DNA from: Monomorium pharaonis
Lineage: Eukaryota > Arthropoda > Insecta > Hymenoptera > Formicidae
NCBI RefSeq assembly: GCF_013373865.1
Contig: NC_050475.1
Span: 7,145,001 to 7,209,000 of the forward strand
DNA: 64,000 nt
Direction of reading: 5' to 3'
Notes under the pieces: model-generated
What the model saw: the letters and a program-made list of their open reading frames with translations, nothing else
What the model was told of the DNA's origin: nothing
The model's database searches: none
Program-made: the position numbers and the translations under genes
Shown: positions 13,779-26,493 of the stretch, in pieces
Layout: the number at the start of each line of letters is the position of its first letter
Position numbering within the stretch: position 1 is the stretch's first letter

Positions 13779-13798
13779 GTAGCTAGAGCCTCGACATC
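13779..13798 (+). other. Probable 5' UTR part of EF-1alpha second exon
   Basis: A pyrimidine-containing stretch ending GTGTCAGCAG lies directly upstream of the EF-1alpha ATG. It reads as a splice acceptor, so the 20 bases before the ATG are probably the end of the 5' leader. The leader's first exon would then lie upstream, best placed in the CpG-rich island at 9.3-10.9 kb. The splice is inferred, not observed. Confidence 0.5.
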
Positions 13799-16797
13799 AT
13801 GGGTAAGGAAAAGATCCACATTAACATCGTGGTGATTGGCCATGTGGACTCCGGGAAGTCTACGACGACCGGCCACCTGATCTACAAATGCGGCGGCATC
13901 GACAAGCGGACGATCGAGAAGTTCGAGAAGGAGGCGCAGGAAATGGGCAAGGGCTCGTTCAAGTATGCCTGGGTGCTGGACAAGCTCAAGGCGGAGCGCG
14001 AGCGCGGCATCACCATCGACATCGCCCTGTGGAAATTCGAAACGGCCAAGTACTACGTCACCATCATCGACGCGCCCGGTCATCGTGACTTCATCAAGAA
14101 CATGATCACCGGCACCAGCCAGGCTGACTGCGCGGTGCTGATCGTCGCTGCCGGTATCGGCGAGTTCGAGGCCGGTATCTCGAAAAACGGTCAAACCCGC
14201 GAGCACGCCCTGCTCGCCTTCACGCTGGGCGTGAAGCAGCTGATCGTCGGCGTCAACAAGATGGACATGACCGATCCGCCGTACTCGGAGACGCGCTTCG
14301 AGGAGATCAAGAAGGAAGTGTCGTCCTACATCAAGAAGATCGGTTACAACACCGCCTCGGTCGCCTTCGTGCCGATCTCCGGTTGGCACGGCGACAACAT
14401 GCTCGAGCCGTCCCCGAAGACCCCCTGGTACAAGGGTTGGAAGGTGGAGCGCAAGGACGGCAATGCCGACGGCAAGACGCTCATCGAGGCGCTCGATGCC
14501 ATCCTGCCGCCTTCCAGGCCCACCGACAAGGCCCTGCGGCTGCCGCTTCAGGATGTCTACAAGATCGGCGGTATTGGAACGGTGCCTGTCGGCCGCGTGG
14601 AGACCGGTATCCTGAAACCAGGTGATTATAAGATCAATTCAGATAAAATAACTTCGCACGGTTACAAGAGTCGGAAGGTAGTAAATAATAAGTGAAATCT
14701 CAATTCCCAAAGTGGCTCTTCCATTTATCTTTACTTGTAAATCTAACTTTCAACTTTTCAGTCAATCTTTCATAAGGGCAATTTATATACGAGGGCTCAA
14801 TGTGGATTCTGTCGACTATAAGTTAATGGCCCTCGTGCAAAAAATCATCTGTGCATCGCCCCGATAAATTATCCTTAATATATATTTTTACTTGCTTTAA
14901 ACAACTACCATTAGCATCCATTCAATTATTTCGATCGTGACATCTCAGGCTAATGTGGATTCTTATAAATTTATAATTTCAAGGTATGCTGGTAACTTTC
15001 GCGCCGGCGGCTCTCACCACCGAGGTGAAATCCGTCGAGATGCACCATGAGGCGCTGACGGAGGCCCTGCCCGGCGACAACGTCGGCTTCAACGTGAAGA
15101 ACATCTCCGTGAAGGAGCTGAGGCGCGGCTACGTCGCCGGCGACTCCAAGAATCAACCGCCACGCGGCGCCGCCGACTTCACCGCCCAGGTGATCGTCCT
15201 GAATCACCCGGGGCAGATCAGCAACGGCTACACGCCCGTGCTCGACTGCCACACCGCTCACATCGCCTGCAAGTTCGCCGAAATCAAGGAGAAGTGTGAC
15301 CGCCGTACCGGCAAGACCACCGAGGAGAATCCGAAGAGCATAAAGAGCGGCGACGCCGCCATCGTGATGCTGCAGCCGACCAAGCCGATGTGCGTCGAGG
15401 CTTTCCAGGAGTTCCCGCCCCTGGGTCGCTTCGCGGTCCGCGACATGCGTCAAACCGTCGCCGTGGGTGTTATCAAGGTACGGGGGTCTTACCTCGAAAA
15501 CAACTTCAAACATAATGTAAAGTGACTTCTATTTGAATTTATGTTCTTCAAAAGATGTAATATTACGAGAGTCAATCGGAAAGTAAAGACTGTGCAATAG
15601 ATCTGAAACAAAGAGTTATAATTGTAAAAAATTGATTTGGTACTTATACAGAAGAACTACTTATTTTTCTACTAGTATAATCTTCTCTATTTAAATTCAA
15701 ATACTTATTATAATGTAACGTTAGTTCTTCTATTCTATTCATTATATTTATTTCTTGATAAAGTCTGTAACTATTCAGCTTCTTTCAGTTCATTAGCTTA
15801 CTATACTTTGAAAATGTGCTGCGTTTCTAAATTTTTTTAATGCAGCTAAAAGATTTTTTTCAGTTATTAAATAATTTTGTTTTCCAAACTTAACTTTATA
15901 AATGTATCATTAAGATGATTTGCCATAGCATTATAGTTTTGACCGAAATAGTATTTTAAAATTAATTGCGCAAATAGTTATTATTATTTTACAAAAAGTC
16001 AATACTTTAACATCCATTTTTATAAATGTTAATACATAATTGGAGATTATAACATTTTTATGCAAGATTTCGTCATATAATTTAATAAATAATCCTATCG
16101 GGATAAATATTCAGGCATTAAGAAGCGTTATAAGTGCTAAAGTAGAGAATATAATGTGTTTGTAGTCTACAAAAATAAAGATAAGAGTTTGTTTACGGAT
16201 TATTATTACATAATTTTTGTAAACTAAGTATTTGTTATCTAATGAACAGAAAAAAGTGACAATTCCTCTCGAGAGATTCAGTTTCTGCGCGTCGAAATAT
16301 ATAAAATATGTATATAAGTTTTACAAAATCATATTGAATATTTACCAAATTCTCGAATTATTAATTTTCGAAAAACTGTCTTTATTTATTTTTTAATAAT
16401 TCTGATTGATAAGTGTTCAAGCATATACGTGAAAATTTTACTTTGTGCAAATTATTATGTTTTATTTTTATACTTTAATATTTATGCAATATTTTAATTA
16501 AATAGAAAACAAATTTGGTTTTTTTTATCTTCTTGTATACCTCAAAATAATTTAAACTCCGTAAGAAAGATAATATTAAAGATTATTTTAGGAAAATGTC
16601 ATTTGTAGAATAAAATGAAAGAATAACATTTATCTTATTCTTAGTTAATGTAGAAACTAAAAAAAAAAGATAAAAACATCGCAAACAGATATGTGTCTCA
16701 CTTAACAATTTGTAATTCCTTTCCGCAGAGCGTCACCTTCAAAGACACCCAGGGCAAGGTAACAAAGGCCGCGGAGAAAGCCCAAAAGAAAAAGTAA
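13799..16797 (+). CDS. EF1-alpha: Elongation factor 1-alpha (eEF1A), three coding exons, complete
   Basis: This encodes the GTPase that delivers aminoacyl-tRNA to the A site of the cytosolic ribosome. The coding exons are 13,799-14,621, 14,984-15,477 and 16,729-16,797. The donors are G|GTGATT and AAG|GTACGG, and the acceptors are TTTCAAG| and TTCCGCAG|. Phases match (1, then 0) and give 461 residues, the usual insect length. Visible GTPase motifs are GHVDSGKST (residues 14-22), DAPGH (91-95) and NKMD (153-156). Domain 2 resumes in exon 2 with GMLVTFAPAAL. The protein ends with the typical lysine-rich tail AAEKAQKKK encoded in the short last exon. Exons are GC-rich with strong codon bias while the introns (362 and 1,251 bp) are AT-rich. 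The start is the ATG at 13,799 (context GACATCATGG), 20 bp after a probable acceptor (GTGTCAGCAG|), so a noncoding first exon should lie upstream. The identity is certain. Which EF-1alpha paralogue it is (insects often have two) was not settled. Confidence 0.97.
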
Positions 16798-17780
16798 CCA
16801 TCAAGCTTCCTCGGAAGCTCGCAGTCCGCCGGCAGATACCCTGTGCCGGCAGCAGGCGTCCCCGTGCAGCTGCTGGGACTCACCGTCAGGACGCAGCATG
16901 CTGCCGCGGTGGTCGCCCCGCTCGACTCGTACTCGTCGACTAATACCAAAGTTCATAAGATGTTGTGCTTACCCCCGTTACATTATCCGGTAGTGTTGAA
17001 CCCGCGCATCTATCCGAACCTGCACATTCAGTTCACCCATGCCCCGCGCACGCCTCACATATGCTAGGAAGAGCGTTGCCCCGCGTCTTACCGCGTTTAT
17101 CATTAATTACTCGATATTGAACGATATGTGTCCGGTAATTTACCAGGTACTCAGTTTCCTTGGACTCTGTGTAGTTAGGTTTTTCAATTGAATGATATGA
17201 AACACACCGAGCATCAGTAACAACCACGGGATGTCGCGGAGACAGCCGCGCTCGGGATCCTCCCCGCTCCCCGCGGGGGTGGAAACGAGGGCGAGACAGC
17301 GGGCGCGTTGCCTCTTCGCCGTCGGGTGCCCCGCCTCTCGGCGAGAGACGGAGCAACGACGAGTCACTTTAGCGCCGCGCCGCGTGTTCGGCGACGTCGA
17401 GGCGAACACCACTGGCTCGCGTACCCAGCAAGACTTCTCTCTCGATTCTTTTCGAAGGGTTCATTAAGGCTGATTTGTTCCGAGACTTGGTTGCCTCGCT
17501 CTCTGTGCGATTAGTTTTATTATACTTATAAGATATTTATCTATAGTTATATAGGGATCATTAGACTATGCTCCCTCCCTTGTCGTCAGCGAGTCGCCGG
17601 CTGCCTCCCTTCTCGAGGAGAACGATCACGTCCCCCTTAAAGAGGATGAGGCATCCGCGTCGCGAATCGCTCATGTTGATCTCGGCGCTGTCCCTCCCGC
17701 TGACCATAGACGCGTTCTATGACATTGTTTTGACCCTTAGCCAGTATTACGTTGATGTAATAAAAAAAAATCTTTAATTG
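16798..17780 (+). other. EF-1alpha 3' UTR, unusually GC-rich
   Basis: After the EF-1alpha stop (TAA at 16,795) the sequence stays GC-rich for about 900 bp and then reaches AATAAA at 17,759-17,764. Small open frames occur on both strands, but none resembles a known protein. The simplest reading is one 3' UTR of about 0.97 kb. Such GC content is odd for an insect 3' UTR in this AT-rich background. Confidence 0.6.
17759..17764 (+). promoter_or_regulatory. Poly(A) signal of EF-1alpha
   Basis: This is a canonical AATAAA, the last bases of which run into an A-tract. It is the first canonical signal I noticed downstream of the EF-1alpha stop on the + strand, at the point where GC-rich sequence gives way to AT-rich intergenic DNA. 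Confidence 0.55.
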
Positions 17781-19494
17781 CACATCTTCAGGTCTCTTTA
17801 CTCTCTCTCCCCGATCATTTACGTTCCTTCCTGCCATTTCACGATAAATGGAAAATTATTATTAGACTGCCCGCAACTGCGCAGTCAATATTACGAGTAG
17901 CGTAATATATCTTCTTTCGTACAACTCCGGTTGATCCAAATGTGAATGCAGGCGAAGAGAGATCGCGTAGGTAGGCGTGACGTAAGACGGTTTGGTTGAC
18001 GTAAAAGAAGAGGGACGGATTTTCTAAGGTAAATATAATTTATTTCGCATAAATTATTCTCCTCTCTTTGTTAAAGTTACAGCTAGACGTGGTATGTACA
18101 AATATATTTACTGCAGAGTGATCTTACAAGAGTTTTTTTCTTTTAATGTAATGCAGGTCTTGGTCAGTCTTTAATTGCTGAGGCCCGTTTATGGCGGGGC
18201 GTCGAGCAGACTCAATCCTCTCGTGATCGAACATGATATATTAACAGGATTATATTCGCAGAAAAGAAAAGAAACGAAACACTTTCTCCGTACATAATCG
18301 GGAAATCACATAAGTGGAATTCATAAATCAATATATACATACATACGTGCATACCTATATGTATATATGTCATACATTACATATATAATGTAAATAACAA
18401 ACAGATAATTACAAACAACTAAAAAAAAAATTATTTAAAAAAAATTCTTTGTGTGTGTGAAGCATAATTTATAAAATAAACTCAAAACAATTTATTAAAT
18501 AAAAAGAATTTCTTTAGTATTAAAAAAATTTCAGATACATAAAATTTTTTAATTAATTTTTATGTTTCGTAACATAATTTTTAGAACAAAAGTATGATAA
18601 AAAAGAATTAATTCCATAATCCAATTTGTTTTCTTTGTTGGGTATATATGTATGAAGTATGTATGTGTATACGTAGGCACTTTTACTCTAACTAACTTAT
18701 AACGCAAATAACGGAAAATCATCGACTTACACGGATCAATTCGTCAGGATCTTGAAGCAAGATCATCGCTCCTGCATGAATCAAATCTGATTAGATTAAT
18801 AACATTTGTCATGCGTTTGCTAACAAAACTAACAAAAATAAATCTTTTTCATAGACATAGTATATCTATGATCTGTTCCTTTTTTTACTATGTCCATGAT
18901 CTTACATGGTACATAAGAAATGAAATTGTTTCCAGATCCCAGCTTTTTATTGAGACGCAACGTGTTCCTCCGCTGAATACTCAATATATGCTCAACGTAT
19001 AACTGATTAACGATTATTTGATAACCGATTCACCTACATTCATACTGATTTTTTTTCACTAAGGAAATAATAGCAACGCGAAAAATTCGTCGGACAGATG
19101 GAAAATAATAGACGTCGAGGAAAGAGAAAAGACGGAGTCAAAAGGGAACGAGATGAAATGTCCATTTAGGAAAAAGGAAGATGGAGGAAAACAGGTGTCC
19201 GAATTATACACATAAACGACGAAGAAAGACACACCAAAGCCAGAACGACTTGGAGCTTCCTATTCTTTAATATTCTACCTATGTACAACCCTTAACACGC
19301 TTTCTCTCGAACCTCGTAAATGCTAAAGCGACCCACAGCCTCAATAAATGTACAAACATCCTCGACTTCGGCGTCTCCTATGTATCTATGCACACATCTG
19401 AAAGCGGCCTATACACGATATTTAATTGTCATCACAAATATACCTTAAAACACTAACATGAACAATAATGAGAGAATTTGTAACATGACGATAA
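17781..19494. other. Intergenic DNA between the convergent EF-1alpha and cwo genes
   Basis: AT-rich with no recognisable gene. A moderately GC-rich patch lies around 18,160-18,230. The two genes point at each other across this 1.7-kb gap. Confidence 0.55.
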
Positions 19495-19509
19495 TTTATT
19501 TTATTTATT
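19495..19509 (-). promoter_or_regulatory. Two candidate poly(A) signals for cwo
   Basis: On the - strand two AATAAA hexamers (19,509-19,504 and 19,500-19,495) lie about 320 bp past the cwo stop. They would end a modest 3' UTR. Further AATAAA-like sites exist lower down, so longer 3' UTRs are possible. Confidence 0.4.
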
Positions 19510-19827
19510 GAGAATTAATGATGGTATTAATTGTACTAATAAAATCATATATAGGCCACTTTATGCCGTCCACCGCGTGAATCGCGATTAACAAAATAGG
19601 AGAATTATAAGCTGTTCTTGATTCTCAGAAGCGCCAACGTGGACATGACAGTATTAGTCAAAAATTCACAGAATTTTTATATTAGTGTATTAGGGCGCTG
19701 ATCCAAAGATCAGTCTTTGGACCGACGGCAATCGAAAATTGATGGATCAGAGAACATTTCCTTCGTTCACAATGGACACGAACGACCGAATGACAAATCA
19801 TTCGTTTCCACTGTTCTCGCCTCACCC

Positions 19828-22800
19828 TTATGTCTGAGGCTGGTGAGTAGGACTGTGCTGTTGCGACCACGTTGGCGGCGACGACTGATTGAAGTTGACC
19901 GATATCGTGACCGGATGTAGGACAGTGTCAGGTCCAGTGTCCGGAATGAAGCTCAGATAGGGTCTGATTAAAGACGCTTCAACTGTCAGCGGTACGTAAA
20001 AGGAGCCGGCATCATGCAGAGCGAAGATTGGCACCCCATGAGACGATAAGGACGGTGGCTTATCCAGCCCGTTGCCGTTTGACACTGGTGGCGAGCACGA
20101 TTTCACCCTCTCCGCCGAAAACCTTTGCTTGATCGAGCTCTTGAACTTGTAATTAGTCGGTCGGTCCCGACAGGAGATAGTTCCAGCCCCGGGCGGTGTG
20201 CTGTGTGAGTGGGTGCTGTGGTTGCTGTCATCACTTACGATCGTCGGCGGCGGCACGATTGCCGGTCGCAGCAGCGGACGCTCCGGATCGCCAAACGAGC
20301 TCACGCCCGAGCTCGAACCATGGTCCGAATGGCCACCGTTGGGCTGGCATATCGTCGGAATACTCGTGTGCGAGTAACCGGCGCCGTTCATCGTGCCATT
20401 CATCACTGGCAGCTCGGGATGCGGGAAGCCTAATCGATCACCTGGAAGAAATTTGAGTATGATTAATCACTAGAACTCCTTTTAGAGTAATATTAGGAAC
20501 ATTAAAATCTCCTTGGCGAATAACTAAGACTCTACCAATCATATTTTGAAAATTAAATATCAAGAGATATAGACACTAAAACCAACAATGTATTACATCT
20601 ATAAAAAGTTTTAACGTATTAGTAATAAGTTTGAGTGTCTTACATAATTATTTTGATGATCTAGCAAAATTATTTTCATGTCTACATATATATAAATTTT
20701 TATAGATACTTTAGCAAAACTATTTTTTCCATATATTTTTCGTTCTCAACAGGGTTTAGCAAGTTAATATTTTTTTTAACTCAAGTTAATGTTAATAGTT
20801 TATAAAATTAATAATTTAATAAATAATATGTAAAATTAAAGTTGTATAAATAAAAACTAATTCAATTAAAGTTAAAATTGCATTAAGATTAAATTACTTA
20901 AGTTAAATTAAAAGTTAACATTGTGGAAACATTTATTTATATTAAATTAAAATGTAAATGTGCAATATAACTAATAACAACTATCGTTGCAAAGTATACT
21001 GTTTTCATAACAAAAGCTTATTTTCATAGAGAGGTTTATAATCTTTCGGAAGCCGAATAATACGTACTGGTGGCTACGATTTTGTCGCAATGCTGCTGCA
21101 AATGGTTGATGAGCTGTACGCAGAGGGAATCCCTCGCGAAAAAGCCCTCGACCTCGATAAGGAAATGCATGGTTTCGCTCAGGCACTCCTGAAATCCCAG
21201 CTTGTAATGCTCCGCCGCGGTGGAGGCCACGGTCGAATGAGACACGCTGTCCACACTGTCCTCGGGATGCGTGTGTACCGGCGTCACGGGCGAATGCTTG
21301 GTATCTAAGTACGAAAGAACATTATCAATTGTGATAAGCAATATCACGAATATGACTTGTCGTTTTAAGGAGAGTCAACAAAAGAACACACGTTTCTCTT
21401 ATTCACGGTCTGCTCACGGAGCGACACTACTGACTGCTGTTATTAATTTTTATAGTTTTTGCCGCTATAATGTAATAAAAATAACAATGTGTTACACTGA
21501 CAAAAAAACTAGTTGCAATCACCATGATTTAAGTATAGTGTAGTATGATTATCATATAATTTATAATCAGTTTTGGTGTCGATCATATTTAAAACATATG
21601 GAGCATTACACATTGTATGTCATTATTATTAGCATTATAGCAGTGATAAAAATGGAGCTCCTAAACTTGATTATTTTAATGCTCAATTACAATCACAAAT
21701 ACTCTTCTCTCTATGCCAACTCACGGAAATACAATGTCGTGTACAATGTTGCGTAATATATTTTCGCTCTCGAAATAATTTTGTTTGGGAGAATCAACGA
21801 ACGGATCGATTAAAGCTCACCTTGCCGGAGGCCTTGAAGATGCTTCATGTGGCGGATCGCCATCTCGATGATCTCCGTTTTCTCAACTCTGCCCCGACCC
21901 TTTTTCAAGTATTCTGCCGGTATGAGTCTACTGAGATCAGCCAGGCAATTATTCATGCGGTCTCTCCTGCGCTTCTCGATGATCCTGTGTGACATTGGAT
22001 CTTGCTGCAACAAAAAACAAATGCGACCCAATTATCTAATTGAATAGTAATAACATATAATAATAACTAAAATATTTTAAAACTGTGTCGTGTACAATTA
22101 ATATAATATTAAATATAAATAAATCAATTTGATCTTTTTAAACTCGCAATTTTTTCTCTATAGTTTTCAAACTGTCGAATAATTTTTTCTTTTATAATGT
22201 TATGCTCTTTTACATTTTTTGTACTCCGATTAAATTCTAACAAGATTCTTTTATTTCGTAATATAGATCTAAGCAATTCTCTTTTATAATTAATCCAAAA
22301 TTCAAACAGATAACTAACGGTGATCGTAATTCGCGATTAATGGAAATTAAATATTTTGAGGTCATTCCAAAAGTGATCTCGAACAAAGCGGAATAACGCC
22401 ATGATCTCGGAGACGAAAGGTCGAAGAGTCGATTGTTAAATGTTTTAAGAGATAGACGCATTATAATTAAATTTCGCAATAAAGAATTAATCTCATACGG
22501 AATATAATCGGATATTAATTCTTAAATAATAATTTTAAAAAAATATATAAATATATACAACTGCGAAAAAGTTAAAAAAATGTATGTAAAATCACATCAA
22601 AAATATTATTTACACCCTAAGATGTTGTTATGACCATTGTCGGTCTCTTCCCTCTCTCTTTTCTCAATTTAATTGTTACACACATCGCGGTTTCTAAGCC
22701 CATTTAATGTTTTAAATACTACAAAGTGTTTTGAGAAATAATAACTACATATACGAAGTATTTTTATTTTAAGATTCACGTAAGACAATACACATTGATT

Positions 22801-24960
22801 TTTTTTTATTTCGCAGTAGTAACAATCGAGAATATGGTCAGACATGAGACGCTCGGTTTATTGTATGCGCTTTAAACCCAAATGAATCTCTCGCTAATTA
22901 AAACGAGAAACATTTAAAGTATCAAGCTTCGTAAACAGATAAATTTTTTGCGAGGATTTGTTGTCCCAATTAAAATTGTAGTCCAAAAATAAAATGTGAT
23001 TACTCGCGTGACGAACAATCTTTATTGACCACTCACCGAGCATCTCGAAGCAACGGAGCATTCGTCGCGTACGAGAAAAAGAAGGAGAGAGCGAGAGAGA
23101 GAGAGAGAGATCGTAATTACGCTATCGCGCGCGAAATAAAACACGTTATCGTCTTTAAAGGTCACGTTGCAATCCGCCGCTGGAGCGCAATTATCTGTAC
23201 GTGCCGCGTGTCACGATCTCGAGGCACGTATCGCGGTTAGTTAGGTAACCGCTTAAATTCGCCGAAATGTTCGTCTATCGCGCGAATATGCGGAAAGATA
23301 ACGTCGGGCGATCGGGCACAAAGCCGACGTGATGTAATGGAAAAATTTCGCGTACGGCGATGAAATTGCGCGCGGCGATGAACAGTTTCGCGAATGCGGT
23401 CTCGATTCTCAAGATTACGCTGGACGGCTAAAAGATTAGGCGAACCGAGCGCCGGAACGTCACGAGTGAATAAACACTCGCGGCCCCAGAAACCGGATCT
23501 TTCGGCACGGCGAACGAAACCCTCGGGTAATTTGCAATTTATTTCACAGTCTCGCGGGACACTCGAACTTCCACGCTTCGGCTGTTTATTTTGAAAACAA
23601 TGCAGGGTAATCTTTCTGAAAAAAAAAAAAAAAAAAAAATTTTTTTTTTTTTCACTTTTTAATTACTATCCGCCATGCGCGCCAAGTCACAGTCGGATCT
23701 TATGTAACTACACTCTTGCCTCGTCAAGCTCGAGTCCCCCGCTTTGAAAACAAACAACATGCCTTACTCCACCAGATAATCGTAGTTTGCTCTCTTTCGA
23801 GATAATCAATGCGACGCGAACCACAAACATTTTTGCACAAACCGTCGCGCGTCGGTCCGAATAGTTTCAAACGAATTTTTTCCAGGGTAACGTTACGATC
23901 CACCCCACAATTTCGTTTAAAATAGTAAACGGACAAAAAAGTGACGTGACACAATAATCGACGTTCGTGCTCGAGCTTTACGAGCGCGCGGCATTCGAAT
24001 TTTAACAATGTGTCATGTTACCCCCCCGTTCACCGGCTAACGCGGCACTTTTGCATGGAATTCATTCGTGATGTGAAATTACGCAAGGGATTGGCGCGCA
24101 AATTGTCGCGTTCTGTCGCGGAAACGGAAACACGGAAAATAAAGCGAAAAGACCCGAAAGATCAAAATAGAAGGCTAAAATAGCAGCTTTTCAGAATTAT
24201 GTGCGAGATATTCCAAGTCGACCTTGGCCGACTTTCGAAGCTAATTTCTTTCCGAGCGAAAGATTTAATTAGACGCTTTTAAAAAGTCACGCACTTAAAT
24301 AACCGATAGAGTGAATTCATTTGCGCGACTCTCGAGTGCTTTTATTATTTATAAGTGATTATAAACGAGACATGCATAATTGAGTATAAAAACTAAGCAG
24401 ACTTCCTTATTATAGTAACACTCGAGACTTTAAAATTAAAATGTTTGATTGACCTTACTGCAATCCGCTAATTCCTACAAGATTTCTAATTCGTCCGTTT
24501 TTGAACAGACATACTTGAACCCATCAGATTTCTAATTAATGCAACAAGATTAATTCATTCTTTTTCCAAAGTGAATATTAAAAGACATCCTTATTTTTAA
24601 AAATATTTCGTTGCGCAGTATTTTTAATTAATGAACTTAGAACTTGCGTTTACGCGGGTCAGTTTGATCTAACGGATTGCAAACTTTACGAAAGAGTTAG
24701 CTCCAAGTTGGATGGGAGGCGGGCATTCCAATGTCTCATCGCGTTACTACGAGACTTGCGTATCCATTTTTTCCCGATCGGGAGAAAGAACGGGATATCG
24801 ATCTCGTTCTCTCAATCGGAGAGATTGGCGGAAGCGTATTCACCTCTTTATTCAAACAACGTCTCTTCCTCGGCGGCGGTGAATGCACCGACGCGTCGAC
24901 ATGGCTGTTCGCCGGGTAGTACTGCATGTTCAGGATGTTATCCATACTATGCGTGACCAT
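19828..24960 (-). CDS. cwo: Clockwork orange (cwo), bHLH-Orange transcriptional repressor, four coding exons
   Basis: Cwo is a nuclear repressor that competes at E-boxes with CLOCK/CYCLE in the insect circadian loop (known from Drosophila). The exons on the - strand are 24,960-24,844, 22,004-21,821, 21,304-21,068 and 20,441-19,828. Donors are GAG|GTGAAT, CAAG|GTGAGC and A|GTACGT, with acceptors TTGCAG|, TTAG| and TTCCAG|. The phases 0, 1, 1 all fit, giving 383 residues. Exon 2 (residues 40-100) is the bHLH. It begins QDPMSHRIIEKRRRDRMN and contains RKGRGR-like KKGRGRVEKTEIIEMAIRH, which is diagnostic of Cwo. The Orange domain is about residues 132-176 (EHYKLGFQECLSE onward). The C-terminal part is Ser/Pro/His-rich with a basic YKFKSSIKQRF motif. 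The first exon contributes MVTHSMDNIL to NKE and has a basic PPPRKRR patch. The frame stays open a short way upstream of the chosen ATG, so the N-terminus could be longer. The protein is shorter than Drosophila Cwo, and alternative 3' exons are possible. Confidence 0.92.
23619..23652. repeat. A21-T13 homopolymer palindrome in cwo intron 1
   Basis: A run of 21 A is followed immediately by 13 T. It could mark an insertion scar or an assembly join. The exact lengths should not be trusted. Confidence 0.8.
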
Positions 24961-25950
24961 CCTGCCGTCGAGCGACGAGACACGGAAGGGAGAGAGATAC
25001 CGTCTGCTATCTCTGAAGCTTCCTCCGCGAGGGATATTTTCAGAAATGGAAATATCGATCCGCTCGGAGGATCAATATCGCCCTTGCCGTTTTCCCTTTA
25101 AAATGTTCCCCTGTGCGCGGCGCGCACGTGTATACCATTCGACAATGAACTTCCACGTCGGTAAACCGTCCAAGTCAATTGCGCCGCCTGGACTTCACTC
25201 TCGAAAACAATTTTCCCCCGCGAAGGAAAACCTCGACACCGAATTGTATGTTTCTTCTCCGGTCAGTTCCCACAAACCGTTCGCGGTTACGTCGAGTTTC
25301 ACCGGGACACTCTTAAAATTTGCAGCAACAGCTGTTACACATGCGGTCCAAGTGGATTTCACAACGGAGAATGTTCGATTATACAGCTTTGATTTGTATC
25401 CTTTGTTACTATCAATTGTGTGTTACCGCTGGTATAACGTATTGTTATTTTCATAAGATTGATTACTCAAATTTAAAGTATAGTCCGACACGTTCGACAA
25501 TAATATCACGATATATCTTTCCTCTTTCATTTAAGTGGAACAACTTTTCATTTTCGTATCATATAGTTGTATTTTCATACTCGATGTATTATCTCAAACT
25601 CAGATTTTCACTTGACACCCTCGGGGAGACGATTACTCTCTTGCCGCTCGTTATCGAGCTAGCAGTGCTCCGCGTACTCGCAAATCGCAGGCGCGCCGAC
25701 GACTACGAGCCGCGGAGCGACGACACTCGCATTTCTTCGGTGCCGTCGATGGAGGGAGACGTCACGCCGCGCCGCGCCGTGCCGTGCGGCGCCGACGGCG
25801 ATGAAGAGGCATCACGTGTCGGAAACGCGATGCATTACGCCCAACACGTGAGGTAACATGCGCCTCCGTCGCGCCGCGCGTCACGCCGAGGCTCTGGCTT
25901 GGTGAGCTTGGTCTCGCTCGCGTTTCCAGTTGCTCTTTTGACTACTGCGG
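24961..25950 (-). promoter_or_regulatory. cwo upstream region with three CACGTG E-boxes
   Basis: The DNA upstream of the cwo start codon is CpG-rich, especially 25,620-25,900. It carries perfect CACGTG E-boxes at 25,125-25,130, 25,813-25,818 and 25,845-25,850, the last two 32 bp apart. In Drosophila cwo is itself a CLOCK/CYCLE target acting through E-boxes, so this is a credible circadian promoter. Caution: CACGTG is not rare elsewhere in this window (roughly two dozen sites, mostly in CpG-rich islands), and the transcription start is not defined. Confidence 0.45.
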
Positions 25951-26448
25951 GTCAACCCTGCAGGGGAACCACCGCCGTTATCCCGATTCCGCGGTAATTC
26001 CCAATTTTCCTTCACACTTCCCTTATAAAAAATGTACTCGGTTATCTTTCGGGCGATAGACGAGTCGATAAACATTTTATAAATATTTATATGGCTCATC
26101 CAGGAAACAAAATTCAAACTTTTACGATACGCAATTCGATAATATTAATGAGTGAATTAAAAAATATTCTTCTCGAAATAAATTAATAATAATTAATAAT
26201 ATTAACATAATTAAATTATATATTATATTTGTGAGAAAAATATTTTACATATATAGGTATAAAACACATTTCGCTCACGTCAATTATTTGTATATTATTT
26301 TTATGTATTCACCGTTTCACATATCACAAAAAAAAGTAATTTTTTAATTTATTAGAGCAGGAAATAATTAGTTAATTAATCACAGATGTTTTATATACAT
26401 TTGAGAGAATTTCTTCTAAAAATTATATTGTTGCATATATGTATATCG

Positions 26449-26493
26449 ACACACACACATACACACACACATACACACACACACACATACACA
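26449..26493 (+). repeat. (AC)n microsatellite with AT interruptions
   Basis: An AC run interrupted by CATAC units. Confidence 0.9.

Noticed and set aside
13772..14389. A 205-codon frame antisense to EF-1alpha exon 1, and a 180-codon one antisense to exon 2 (14,971-15,513)
   Set aside because: They mirror the strongly biased codons of EF-1alpha and have no independent protein signature.
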